DNA from: JAZRZI01 sp045601325
GTDB taxonomy: Bacteria; Bacillota_I; Bacilli_A; RFN20; CAG-826
DNA length: 63,436 bases
Assembly: GCA_045601325.1 (NCBI GenBank)
Contig: JAZRZI010000038.1
Coordinates: 1 to 63,436, forward strand
Direction: 5' to 3'
Shown: piece after piece, positions 9,329 through 19,300 of the stretch
Layout: each line of letters opens with the position of its first letter
How positions within the stretch are numbered: the stretch's first letter is position 1
Notes under the pieces: model-generated
What the model was told of the DNA's origin: nothing
The model's database searches: none
Seen by the model: the letters and a program-made list of their open reading frames with translations, nothing else
Translations under genes and position numbers: made by a program

Positions 9329-9354
9329 ATTGGTTAATGTTATTTTATACGATT

Positions 9355-9556
9355 TTAGTTACACAGTCCAGCGCTTTGGTTGTCGAATTCTTCAATGCAA
9401 TCTTCACAAATTAGCTTTTCATACACATCACCTAGGAATCTCTCATCTTCAAATCAATTAATGATTAAGTGGGATAGTATGTCACATTCTATATATGTGT
9501 GACCGTCGATGAGTTTTTGTTTTTTAGCTTCAATATAAAAACGCGGCGTTGCTTAT
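9355..9556 (-). pseudogene. Remnant of a small Cys-containing protein with an in-frame TGA
   Basis: The minus strand reads as protein for about 63 codons, with segments such as RFYIEAKKQKLIDGHTYIEC and then, after one TGA, FEDERFLGDVYEKLICEDC. The Cys residues (IEC, ICEDC) suggest a former small zinc-binding protein. There is no start codon before the TGA. If the TGA were Trp it would read IINWFEDE, but the genome uses the standard code, so this is best seen as decayed. It lies directly downstream of the aminotransferase. Confidence 0.35.
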
Positions 9557-9570
9557 GCTGTGAAATTATA

Positions 9571-10854
9571 TCAATCTAGATAATCTTCAAAACTTGCTAT
9601 TTTAATACAAAGGCCAAGAACTTTAGAAGCTAGTTTTAACTCTTCAGTAGAAGGGAAACTAGGTGCAATTCTTAAATTAGAGTCATTAGGATCTTTATGA
9701 TAAGGATACGCTGCTCCAATAGGCGTTAATATGACACCCAAGTCTTTACAAAGGTTATATACCCTGGTTGCACATCCTTTTAACGTGTATAAAGAAATGA
9801 AATATCCACCCCTAGGTTTAGTGAATTTTACTATATCCAAATCTTTCAATTCTTCATCTAAGATATTTTCAACAATTTCAAATTTAGGCCTTAATATCTC
9901 CGCATGTTTTTTCATTTGAGCTTTAATACCATCAAGATCTTTAAAGAACCTTACATGACGTAGTTGGTTAACTTTATCATAGCCAATAGTTTGAATTGTC
10001 ATATTATCTAAGATATCTTTTTTATTGCTTTCGCTTGTTGCTAAAGCAGCGATACCACTACCAGGGAATGATATCTTACTAGTGGATGTAAATTTATATA
10101 CTATATCAGGATTACCTGCTAGATTACATTCGTGTAAGATTTCAAGAATTGTGTCTATATTATCTTCATAAAGGTGGTGAACGCTATAAGCATTATCCCA
10201 ATAAATTCTGAAATCTTTAGCTTTTGGCTGGAGTTTTGCGAATCTTTTAACAACCTCATCGCTATAAGATATTCCGTCAGGGTTAGAGTATTTAGGTACA
10301 CACCATATACCTTTAATAGATTCATCTTTGCTAACAAATTCTTCAATTAAGTCCATATCTGGGCCGCTAGAAGTTAGTGGTATGTTAATCATTTCGATTC
10401 CGAAATATTCACAGATAGCAAAATGTCTATCATATCCTGGAACAGGACATAACCATTTAATCTTATCCAATTTACACCAAGGGGTATTTCCACACACACC
10501 TTTGATATATGCATGAGCGAAACAGTCATACATTACTCTTAAAGAAGAATTACCAAAGACAATTATGTTTTTTGCATCAACCTCAATAAGGGAACCTAAT
10601 AGTCTTTTGCACTCCTCAATACCATCAAGCACTCCATAGTTACGACAATCTATACCGTCCTCACATTTAAGTTCAGAAGATGAAGAAAGAACATCCATCA
10701 TTCCCATAGATAAATCTAGTTGTTCTTTACAAGGTTTACCTCTAGTCATGTTAATAGAAAGATTTAAAGTTTTGTAATCTTGGTATTCTTTGTATAAAGA
10801 ATTAAGAATGCTTCTAATCTCTTCTCTGGAATATTGTTTGATAGATTTACCCAT
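9571..10854 (-). CDS. PLP-dependent aspartate-type aminotransferase (Asp_aminotransf family)
   Basis: 427 residues, class I fold. IYWDNAYSVHHL near residues 220-231 carries the PLP-ring Asp/Tyr, and FTSTSKISFPGSG near 255-267 carries the PLP-binding Lys. NMTRGKPCKEQLDLS near the N-terminus is typical of the PF12897 group of bacterial aspartate aminotransferases. The ATG at 10854 is chosen; AAGGAG inside the end of gdhA lies 13 bases upstream. It follows gdhA in the pyrimidine operon, where making aspartate from glutamate plus oxaloacetate would feed the PyrB reaction. The stop codon is TGA. Substrate preference cannot be told from sequence alone. Confidence 0.75.
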   Translation of the reverse strand: MGKSIKQYSREEIRSILNSLYKEYQDYKTLNLSINMTRGKPCKEQLDLSMGMMDVLSSSSELKCEDGIDCRNYGVLDGIEECKRLLGSLIEVDAKNIIVFGNSSLRVMYDCFAHAYIKGVCGNTPWCKLDKIKWLCPVPGYDRHFAICEYFGIEMINIPLTSSGPDMDLIEEFVSKDESIKGIWCVPKYSNPDGISYSDEVVKRFAKLQPKAKDFRIYWDNAYSVHHLYEDNIDTILEILHECNLAGNPDIVYKFTSTSKISFPGSGIAALATSESNKKDILDNMTIQTIGYDKVNQLRHVRFFKDLDGIKAQMKKHAEILRPKFEIVENILDEELKDLDIVKFTKPRGGYFISLYTLKGCATRVYNLCKDLGVILTPIGAAYPYHKDPNDSNLRIAPSFPSTEELKLASKVLGLCIKIASFEDYLD

Positions 10855-10859
10855 ATTAA

Positions 10860-12206
10860 TTAGCACACTCCTTGAGCTAGCATGGCTTCAAATATTTTCA
10901 AAAATCCAGCAACATTTGCACCTAATGCTAAATTAGTAGGTTCACCACACTCTTTAGCGGTTTCATAACACTTTTTAAATATGTTAAGCATAATGTCTTT
11001 AAGTTTATTATCAACTTCCTTAAATGTCCAAGATATGTGCATTGCGTTTTGACTCATTTCAAGTCCAGATACCGCCACTCCACCTGCGTTACTAGCTTTA
11101 CCCGGAGCGAATAAGATATCATTATCTTTAAAGAATCTAATTGATTCTAAATTTGTTGGCATGTTCGCTCCTTCTACTACCATAAAGCAACCGTTATCTT
11201 TAAGCGCTTTTGCGCTTTGAATATCAATTTCTCCTTGCGTCGCACATGGAAGCGCGATATCACAAGGTGTATTCCATAAATCACTAGAGTTAGAAGAATG
11301 TGTAACTTCTGGGTGGTTATTAACATATTGATTAATAACTCCTCTTCCTTTCTTAGCTATAGAAACGATTTCATCAGCATCTAAACCACTAGAATCTTTA
11401 ATACATCCAGTGCTATCGCTAACGCCAACAACAACCGCACCTAGTTCGTGAGCTTTTTTAATAGCAAAGCTGCCAACTTTACCGCAGCCAGAAATTAATA
11501 CTCTTTTGCCTTTAATATCTTCGTTTTTAAACGTTTTTAACATTTCACATGTGAAATATAATAAACCATAACCCGTGGCTTCTGGTCTTCCTAACGAACC
11601 TCCAAAAGAAGGATGTTTACCAGTAAAAACACCATTCCATGAGTTAGTTATTTTTTTATATTCGCCAAACATATAACCAATTTCTCTGGCGCCAAAACCC
11701 AAGTCTCCAGCAGGAACATCGGTATCTGGTCCTATGTATTTATATAGTTCATTCATCATTGATTGGCAGAATCTCATAACTTCGCCATCGCTTTTACCGT
11801 GTGGATCAAAGTCACTACCACCTTTAGCGCCGCCCATAGGCAAGCCAGTTAATGAATTTTTAAACGCCTGTTCAAATCCTAAAAACTTAAGAATAGATAA
11901 GTTAACGGATTTATCGAATCTCATCCCACCTTTATAAGGACCAATCGCACTATTGAATTGAACTCTATAACCGGTATTGACTCTTATTTTGCCTTGATCA
12001 TCAACCCAAGGCACTCTAAATGCAATGACTCTTTCAGGTTCAACAAGCCTTTCTAAAATCGCGTTAGCTTCAATACGAGGATCTTTATCAACTATGTAAT
12101 CCATTGAATCAAAAAATTCTTCAACGGCTTGAATAAATTCTTTTTCGTTGAAATGCTTGATTTTAACTTCTTCTAACACTCTATTTAGGTATTCGCTTTT
12201 ATACAT
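10860..12206 (-). CDS. gdhA: NADP-type glutamate dehydrogenase
   Basis: 448 residues, full hexameric (family I) length. GGMRFDKSVN and LPMGGAKGGSDFDP near residues 88-130 hold the substrate Lys residues. PAGDLGFGAREIGYMFGEYKK follows, and the Rossmann motif is GCGKVGSFA near 235-243. It interconverts 2-oxoglutarate plus ammonia with glutamate in the cytosol. TAAGGAGG nine bases before the ATG is the strongest ribosome binding site in this operon. It sits 14 bases after pyrB, an unusual partner for a pyrimidine operon. Assimilation into glutamate, then aspartate by the next gene, would link nitrogen supply to pyrimidine synthesis. Confidence 0.92.
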   Translation of the reverse strand: MYKSEYLNRVLEEVKIKHFNEKEFIQAVEEFFDSMDYIVDKDPRIEANAILERLVEPERVIAFRVPWVDDQGKIRVNTGYRVQFNSAIGPYKGGMRFDKSVNLSILKFLGFEQAFKNSLTGLPMGGAKGGSDFDPHGKSDGEVMRFCQSMMNELYKYIGPDTDVPAGDLGFGAREIGYMFGEYKKITNSWNGVFTGKHPSFGGSLGRPEATGYGLLYFTCEMLKTFKNEDIKGKRVLISGCGKVGSFAIKKAHELGAVVVGVSDSTGCIKDSSGLDADEIVSIAKKGRGVINQYVNNHPEVTHSSNSSDLWNTPCDIALPCATQGEIDIQSAKALKDNGCFMVVEGANMPTNLESIRFFKDNDILFAPGKASNAGGVAVSGLEMSQNAMHISWTFKEVDNKLKDIMLNIFKKCYETAKECGEPTNLALGANVAGFLKIFEAMLAQGVC

Positions 12207-12220
12207 AACGACAGGCCTCC

Positions 12221-13315
12221 TTATTTATCTTGTACAACACTTTCGCAATAAATGCACTTATATGTTTTGGTTTTTTTATCCACTAAAGTAAATTTATGAA
12301 CATGCCCTTGTTCATATTGAGATATACATCGAGGATTATTACATTTTAAATCTTTTCTTATGGTTTTTTCATCCCATAACGGCTCTTTTTTTGGGTTTTC
12401 TTTTGCTAATTCTAATAATTTTAGTATAAGCGCCATACGAATGTATTTACCGTTTTCCACTTGTTTGAAATAACACGCTCTAGGATCATCATCTACTTGA
12501 ACACTAATTTCATTCACTCTTGGTAAAGGGTGAAGCACAATCATATCCTTCTTTGCTTTGGACATCTTTATGACATCCAAAACATAACTATCTTTTAGTC
12601 TTTCGTATTCTTCTTTGTCAAAGAATCTTTCTCTTTGAATACGAGTCATATATAGAACATCCAACTCATCAATATTGTCTTCTAAAGAAGTCACTTCCTT
12701 AAACTCCATGTGATTAGGGGCAATCAAACCCTGTTTGATGTATTCTGGAATCATGAGTTCTTTAGGAGATATAAGTATTAGTTTAATGTTTTTATATCTT
12801 GATAAGGCGCTTATTAATGAATGAACGGTACGACCATATTTTAAATCTCCACATAGTCCAATTGTTAGGTTATCAAAAGTACCTTTTTCTCTATAAATTG
12901 TGAATAGGTCAGTTAATGTTTGAGTAGGATGACAGTGCATACCATCTCCAGCATTGATAACTGGGATATCCGAAGAAGAAGCACCCACTAATGCCGCTCC
13001 ATCATTAGGATGACGCATAGCGACAATATCAGCAAATTTAGATACGACTTTAAGTGTGTCTCCTACGCTTTCACCTTTGCTAACTGACGAGCTACTGGCT
13101 TCGGAAAACCCTAATACATTGCCGCCTAATTCCATCATTGCAGCAGTAAAAGATAGCCTAGTTCTTGTAGAAGGTTCAAAGAATAAGGTAGCAAGCTTTT
13201 TGCCTTTACAAACTTCACTATATTTGACTGGATTAGAGATTATATCTAAAGCAATTTGGATTAATTCATCTAATTCTTCTAATGATAAATCTTTGATATC
13301 AATGAGGTTTTTCAT
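12221..13315 (-). CDS. pyrB: Aspartate carbamoyltransferase with fused PyrI-type zinc domain
   Basis: 364 residues. Residues 1-305 or so are the catalytic chain: FFEPSTRTRLSF (45-56) binds carbamoyl phosphate, DGMHCHPTQTLTDL follows, and HPLPRVNEI near 270 contacts aspartate. The last 40 residues carry C325-x4-C330-x23-C354-x2-C357, the same spacing as the zinc site of E. coli PyrI. The nucleotide-binding N-terminal half of PyrI is absent, so the extra domain probably provides subunit contacts rather than NTP sensing. PyrB-PyrI fusions are known, for example in Thermotoga maritima. The start overlaps the pyrE stop by one base (TAATG). Confidence 0.92.
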   Translation of the reverse strand: MKNLIDIKDLSLEELDELIQIALDIISNPVKYSEVCKGKKLATLFFEPSTRTRLSFTAAMMELGGNVLGFSEASSSSVSKGESVGDTLKVVSKFADIVAMRHPNDGAALVGASSSDIPVINAGDGMHCHPTQTLTDLFTIYREKGTFDNLTIGLCGDLKYGRTVHSLISALSRYKNIKLILISPKELMIPEYIKQGLIAPNHMEFKEVTSLEDNIDELDVLYMTRIQRERFFDKEEYERLKDSYVLDVIKMSKAKKDMIVLHPLPRVNEISVQVDDDPRACYFKQVENGKYIRMALILKLLELAKENPKKEPLWDEKTIRKDLKCNNPRCISQYEQGHVHKFTLVDKKTKTYKCIYCESVVQDK

Positions 13316-13959
13316 TATTTAATCCAACTTTCATCACTTGGGTTATTTCTAAATGCGATGAGTTTCTCAACATCGCTTGGTTTAATGTAACTTTCTTCTG
13401 CTGCTACACGAGCAATAACATCGAAGTTAGTTAAAGAGATGTTTTTAACATTAGCTTTTTCAAGTCTATCTAAACCTTTTTGCATTCCATATGTGAAGAT
13501 AGATACAATACCTAATACTTCCGCACCAGCTTCTCTTAATGCTTCAACAACTTCAATACAAGAACCGCCGGTGGAAATTAAATCTTCAACCACGACAACC
13601 TTTTGACCTTTTTCTAATTTGCCTTCAATTTGGTTGCCTCTACCATGATCCTTTGCACCGCTTCTCACATAACCCATAGGCAATCCTAAGATGTGTCCTG
13701 CAATAGCAGCGTGAGCAATGCCTGCTGTAGAAGTGCCCATGAGTACTTCAACTTCTGGATAATAGGTTTTAATAACTTCTGCAATTGAGTTTTCAATATC
13801 ATTTCTCACTTCGGGGGCAGTTAAAGTTAATCTATTATCGCAATAGACAGGACTTTTAATACCGCTTGCCCATGTGAATGGTTCGTTAGGACGAAAGAAT
13901 ACCGCCTTAATAAAAAGTAAGTCTTTTGCTATTTTTTCTTCAATTAATTTCTTATCCAT
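13315..13959 (-). CDS. pyrE: Orotate phosphoribosyltransferase
   Basis: 214 residues from the ATG at 13959, which has GGAG nine bases upstream; longer in-frame starts overlap pyrF. The PRPP-binding loop VVVVEDLISTGGS lies near residues 115-127 and CDNRLTL near the N-terminus. It converts orotate plus PRPP to OMP. It is coupled to both pyrF and pyrB. Confidence 0.92.
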   Translation of the reverse strand: MDKKLIEEKIAKDLLFIKAVFFRPNEPFTWASGIKSPVYCDNRLTLTAPEVRNDIENSIAEVIKTYYPEVEVLMGTSTAGIAHAAIAGHILGLPMGYVRSGAKDHGRGNQIEGKLEKGQKVVVVEDLISTGGSCIEVVEALREAGAEVLGIVSIFTYGMQKGLDRLEKANVKNISLTNFDVIARVAAEESYIKPSDVEKLIAFRNNPSDESWIK

Positions 13960-13973
13960 ATTATCAATCTCCA

Positions 13974-14672
13974 TTAATCTAAAAATTCTTTTAAACATCT
14001 ACTATATGCTTCTAATGGGTCACTAGCTTGTGTAATTGGTCTACCCACAACTATATAGTCACTTCCAATTTCCTTTGCTTGAGCAGGTGTCATAACTCTT
14101 TTTTGATCACCAACTTCTCCATCCGCAAATCTAACTCCAGGAGTGACTGTAAGAAAATGCTTTCCACATAGTTCGTGAACTTTATTAGCCTCAAGAGGCG
14201 AACAAACAACACCATCTAAACCACATTCGCTTGCGTTTTTTGCATAATGCATAACAACTTTATCAATTGGTTCTTTAATCAATAAATCATTTTCCATACT
14301 TTCTTGGTCAGTTGAAGTGAGCTGTGTAACTGCGATAAGTAAAGGTCTTGAACCATCCTCTCTGGTCAAACCTTCTAACGCCGCTAGCATCATTCTTTTT
14401 GTGCCTGATGCATGTAAATTAGTCATATCAACATCAAGATTTCTAAGCACCGCCATTGATTTTTTAACCGTATTAGGAATGTCGTGTAACTTTAAATCTA
14501 AAAAGATTTTGTGCCCTCTAGCTTTAATCTCTCTTACTATATCTGGTCCAGCAGAATAAAAGAGTTCCATACCAATTTTGACAAACGGTTTTCTTTCTTT
14601 AAATTGATCTAAAAACGCTAAAGTTTTCTCTTTAGAGTCAAAATCACATGCAATAATCACGTCTTTTCCCAT
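13974..14672 (-). CDS. pyrF: Orotidine 5'-phosphate decarboxylase
   Basis: 232 residues, type I length. FLDLKLHDIPNT near residues 57-68 is the catalytic Lys-Asp cluster, and TPGVRFADGEVGDQ near 180-193 is the phosphate-binding region. It converts OMP to UMP. The start overlaps the pyrD stop by one base (TAATG), a tight coupling repeated through the operon. Confidence 0.93.
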   Translation of the reverse strand: MGKDVIIACDFDSKEKTLAFLDQFKERKPFVKIGMELFYSAGPDIVREIKARGHKIFLDLKLHDIPNTVKKSMAVLRNLDVDMTNLHASGTKRMMLAALEGLTREDGSRPLLIAVTQLTSTDQESMENDLLIKEPIDKVVMHYAKNASECGLDGVVCSPLEANKVHELCGKHFLTVTPGVRFADGEVGDQKRVMTPAQAKEIGSDYIVVGRPITQASDPLEAYSRCLKEFLD

Positions 14673-15583
14673 TATTTACATCCTCCTACGATATCTTTTA
14701 AGGAATTAATTTTATATTTATCCATTACGCTTGGTAATGAATCAATAATCTTTTTACACGCGAATGGATCTACTAAATTAGCCGCTCCAACTTCAACTGC
14801 GGTTGCACCAGCAAGCATCATCTCGATGACATCTTCTGCTTTAGAAACTCCACCCATACCTATGACAGGAATATTTACTGCATGGCTAACTTGATACACC
14901 ATTCTTAAAGCAATTGGGAAAATCCCTTCTCCGGAATATCCACCCATAGTGTTAGCTAGAACTGGCTTTTTAGTTTTAAGATCTATTCTCATGCCCAACA
15001 CTGTATTGATAAGCGAGATTGCATCTGCGCCTGCTTCTTCCACTGCTTTAGCTATACTAACTATATCAGTAACATTAGGTGACAATTTAATAATAATTGG
15101 TTTTTTACAAACAGCCTTAACTGCTTTTGTCACTTTAGCGGCGTTCTCACTAGAGGTTCCAAAAGCCATTCCACCACCATGAACATTTGGGCAAGAAATA
15201 TTAACTTCAATCCAGCCAATTTGTTCAATTTTATCTAGTTTAGAACAAGTGTATACAAAGTCATCAACACTAAAACCAGAGACATTTGCCATTACTTTTT
15301 TATTAAATACTTTAAATAATTTAGGGAGTTCTTCTTCTATTACTTTATCTACGCCAGGATTTTGTAAACCAACAGAATTAAGCATGCCGGCTTTGCACTC
15401 TGCAATTCTTGGAGTTGGATTACCGTATCTAGGTTCTTTTGTTGTTCCTTTAAAAGAGAGTGATCCTAAACAATTAATATCGTAGATATCTGCGAACTCA
15501 TAACCAAAACCAAAGGTTCCAGAAGCAGGAATAATAGGGTTATCTAATTCGATACCACATAAGCTAACTTTTGTATCTACCAT
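14672..15583 (-). CDS. pyrD: Dihydroorotate dehydrogenase, class 1B catalytic subunit
   Basis: 303 residues, the usual class 1B length. PASGTFGFGYEF near residues 19-30, NISCPN near 128-133 in the catalytic loop and GMGGVSKAED near 245-254 for FMN phosphate binding. The next gene upstream, pyrK, encodes the electron-transfer partner, so it should be NAD-linked. The start overlaps the pyrK end by seven bases. Confidence 0.93.
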   Translation of the reverse strand: MVDTKVSLCGIELDNPIIPASGTFGFGYEFADIYDINCLGSLSFKGTTKEPRYGNPTPRIAECKAGMLNSVGLQNPGVDKVIEEELPKLFKVFNKKVMANVSGFSVDDFVYTCSKLDKIEQIGWIEVNISCPNVHGGGMAFGTSSENAAKVTKAVKAVCKKPIIIKLSPNVTDIVSIAKAVEEAGADAISLINTVLGMRIDLKTKKPVLANTMGGYSGEGIFPIALRMVYQVSHAVNIPVIGMGGVSKAEDVIEMMLAGATAVEVGAANLVDPFACKKIIDSLPSVMDKYKINSLKDIVGGCK

Positions 15584-16305
15584 AATATTTCCTCCTTCTC
15601 AAACACTGGACCATCTTTACAAATACGCTTATTTCCAAAGTTTGTTTTGCAAGTGCAACCCATGCAAGCTCCAAAGCCACAACCCATTCTTTCTTCAAAT
15701 GAATATTGACCACTTGTAGTGCTGTTTTTATAAACAGCTTTTAACATTGGTAATGGGCCACATGCATATGTATATGTGTAGTTAAATTTACCAAAAGCAT
15801 CAGTGACAAAACCTTTGATACCATAGCTACCATCAACGGTTGTGACAACAACATCACAACCCAAGGCTTTAAATTCTTCTTCAAAGAAGATTTCCTCTTT
15901 GTTATTAAAACCCAAGATAACGTTAACGTGTTTGCCTTCTTTGATTAGTTTTTTAGCTAATAGATATAGAGGCGGAACACCTACTCCTCCACCAATTAAT
16001 AGAGGACTGTTTTGTGATTTAGATAGGTCATATCCGTTTCCTAAATCAACAAGGATATCTAATTCCCCATCTTTTAACGTAGAAAGAAGTTCGGTTCCTT
16101 CTCCTACCACTTTGTAGATAATGGTGAGACTATTTTCATTAACATCATTAACTGATATTGGCCTTCTTAAATATAAGTTAGGCAGTTTAATGTTAACAAA
16201 ACTACCTGGTCTATCTAACCCAAATACATTACCCAAAAGCACCATCTTGTAAACATTAGATGTTAGGGGTTTGTTTTCAATAATCTTAAATAATTCTTGT
16301 CTCAT
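15577..16305 (-). CDS. pyrK: Dihydroorotate dehydrogenase electron transfer subunit
   Basis: About 242 residues from the ATG at 16305; the alternative at 16314 adds three. An N-terminal FAD-binding domain with YLRRPISV is followed by an NAD-binding domain with GGGVGVPPLY. A [2Fe-2S] cysteine set, CGFGACMGCTC then IC, lies near the C-terminus. It passes electrons from PyrD to NAD+. The start region overlaps the end of carB and I see no ribosome binding site, so translation is probably coupled. Confidence 0.92.
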   Translation of the reverse strand: MRQELFKIIENKPLTSNVYKMVLLGNVFGLDRPGSFVNIKLPNLYLRRPISVNDVNENSLTIIYKVVGEGTELLSTLKDGELDILVDLGNGYDLSKSQNSPLLIGGGVGVPPLYLLAKKLIKEGKHVNVILGFNNKEEIFFEEEFKALGCDVVVTTVDGSYGIKGFVTDAFGKFNYTYTYACGPLPMLKAVYKNSTTSGQYSFEERMGCGFGACMGCTCKTNFGNKRICKDGPVFEKEEILW

Positions 16306-16306
16306 G

Positions 16307-19300
16307 CTATTCATCAATCGTGGAAATCTTAAGTGTTGTCTCTTCCAAGACATCCAATAGCACTCTTACAGTGTCTAAAGATGTGAACATGGTTGTGTTG
16401 TTTTCAATCGCTGCTTTTCTAATTAAATAACCATCTTTTTGTTCACCAACACTAGATGGATCTTGGGTGTTAATAACATAGGCAATATAGCCTTGACGGA
16501 TGTTATTAATAATTTCATTAGAACCGCTGTTAATTTTTTCAACAACATGAGTTCTAATACCATTTTCTTTTAAGAACAAAGCAGTACCTTCGGTAGCTTG
16601 GATATTAAATCCCAAATCATAGAACCTTCTAATTAATGGAAGAGCGACTTCTTTGTCTGCATCCGCGATAGTAGCAAATATCGTTCCATAGTTTTGCATT
16701 TTAATGCCAGAAGCTTGTAATGCTTTGTATAAAGCACGATTGAGCTTATCATCATAGCCAATAGCTTCACCTGTTGATTTCATTTCAGGAGACAAATAAG
16801 CATCTAATCCCATAATCTTATTAAATGAGAATACAGGAACCTTACAATACCAACGTTTCTTTTCTTCTGGATATAAATCAAAGATACCTAATTCTTTTAA
16901 TGATTTGCCTAAGATGACTTCTGTTGCAATATCAGCGAGAGAATATCCGGTAGATTTAGATAAAAATGGAACAGTTCTACTACTTCTAGGGTTAACTTCG
17001 ATGATGTAAACTTTTTCATTAGGATCAACAATAAATTGAATGTTGAATAAACCAACGATTCCGATGCCTAAACCTAACTTTTTCGCATATTGAAGAATGA
17101 TTCCCTTAACTTTGTTAGAAATAGAGAAAGTTGGATAAACAGATATGGAATCGCCAGAATGAATACCTGTCTTTTCGACAAGTTCCATAATACCCGGCAC
17201 AAAGACATTTCTTCCATCACATATCGCATCAACTTCAACTTCTTTACCAGAGATATATTTATCTACAAGTACTGGTTTGTCTTCATCTATTTCCACAGCA
17301 GTCTTTAAATACTGTTTTAATTGCTTTTCATTAGAGACAATTTGCATTGCTCTACCACCCAAAACAAAGCTTGGTCTCACTAAAACCGGATAACCAATTT
17401 CTTTAGCGGCTTTTACACCGTCTTCGATTTTAGTAACCGCACATCCTTGTGGTTCAGGAATATCTAATTCTTTCAATAATTTTTCAAATAAGTTACGGTC
17501 TTCTGCCTTGTCTATAGCCTCACAATCAGTACCAATAATCTTTACTCCTCTTTTCATAAGTGGAGTGGCTAAATTAATAGCGGTTTGTCCACCCAAAGAT
17601 GCAATTACACCTATTGGTTTTTCTAAATCAACAATTGCCATAACATCTTCAGGTGTTAAAGGTTCGAAATATAACTTATCTGCCGTTGTATAGTCGGTAG
17701 AAACCGTTTCTGGATTGTTGTTAATAATGATAGCTTCATATCCTGCACGCTTAATCGTTTGCACAGCGTGAACGGTTGAGTAATCAAATTCCACGCCTTG
17801 ACCAATTCTAATTGGGCCAGCACCCAAAACAATGATTTTCTTCTTGTTAGTGATTCTGGATTCGTTAACAAATTTATCGTTAACTAGGTTTTGATAAGTG
17901 GAATATAAATAGGCAATGTATTTGCCTGTGTGAAGGGTGTCCACCATTTTATAAACCGGTTTAACACCATTTTCTTTTCTAAAGTTATAAATATCAATTT
18001 CGTGAGAATTCCATAATTTTGCAATAAATTTATCTGAAAAACCCATGGTTTTTGCTTTTTTAAGTTCTTCTAAATCAAATGGCTTTCCTTTTAAACAGTT
18101 TTCTTCATCTACAATGTTTTTAATAGCTTTTAAGAATATGTCTGTAATCATTGTGATTTCATGAAGCTCATCTAGTGAAACGCCTCTTCTAATAAGTTCG
18201 GTGACAGCAAAAATACCATCATCTTTAAACTTAAGGATGTATTCTTTTAACTCTTCAGTTGTATATGTATCAAATAACTTTTTGTGCAGGTGACATACAC
18301 CAACTTCTAACGAGCGAGTAGACTTAAGCATACATTCTTCTAATGTAGCACCAATACCCATGACTTCACCGGTAGCTTTCATTTGTGTGCTTAAAGTATT
18401 ATTAGCGGTTGAAAATTTATCAAATGGGAATCTTGGGAACTTCGCAATGACATAGTCTAATGTTGGTTCAATCGCTGCTGTTCCACCCGCAACCGGTATT
18501 TCTTCTAACGACATACCCACAGCAATTTTGGCGGTAACTCTAGCAATTGGATAACCACTAGCTTTGCTAGCGAGCGCACTAGAACGAGATACACGAGGAT
18601 TTACTTCGATTAAATAGTATTCACTTGTATTTGGATTTAACGCGAATTGAACATTACATCCACCACAAATTTTTAATTCTTTAATTAACTTGATAGCAGA
18701 ATCGTTAAGCATTCTTAAATCGTGGTCGTTTAAAGACATGATTGGTGCAACAACAATACTATCGCCAGTATGAACACCTACTGGGTCAACATTCTCCATA
18801 CCACATATCGTGATAGCGTGGTCGTTAGCGTCACGCATAACTTCAAATTCAATTTCTTTATAACCCTTAACACTCTTTTCAACCAACACTTGATGAACAG
18901 GTGATAAGTTAAATGCTTGTAAACCAATTTCAATTAATTCTTCTTCGTTATTTGCGAAACCACCACCAGTACCACCTAATGTAAATGCTGGTCTTAATAC
19001 CACTGGATAACCTATCTCAAGAGCAGCTTTTTTAGCTTCTTCTAATGAATATGTAATTTTACTAGGAATAACCGGTTCGCCAATTGATTCGCACATTTTT
19101 TTGAATAATTCTCGATCTTCTGCCCTTTCGATAGAATTGCTTGATGTACCAAGAAGCTCAACTTCACATTCTTTAAGAACGCCTTTCTTTTCTAATTGAA
19201 TGGCGAGATTAAGACCCGTTTGACCACCAATACCAGGAAGAATAGCATCTGGTCTTTCTTTTCTTAATATTTTTGCGACATACTCTAGTGTTAATGGTTC

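Noticed and set aside
9355..9556. Genetic code 4 (TGA as Trp) suggested by an in-frame TGA
   Set aside because: Long conserved genes such as carB and the 5.4-kb surface enzyme contain no TGA, use TGG for Trp, and two genes stop at TGA, one in an ATGA overlap typical of a true stop.
13315..13998. Longer pyrE start at 13998
   Set aside because: It would overlap pyrF by 25 bases; the ATG at 13959 has GGAG at the right distance and gives the normal family length.
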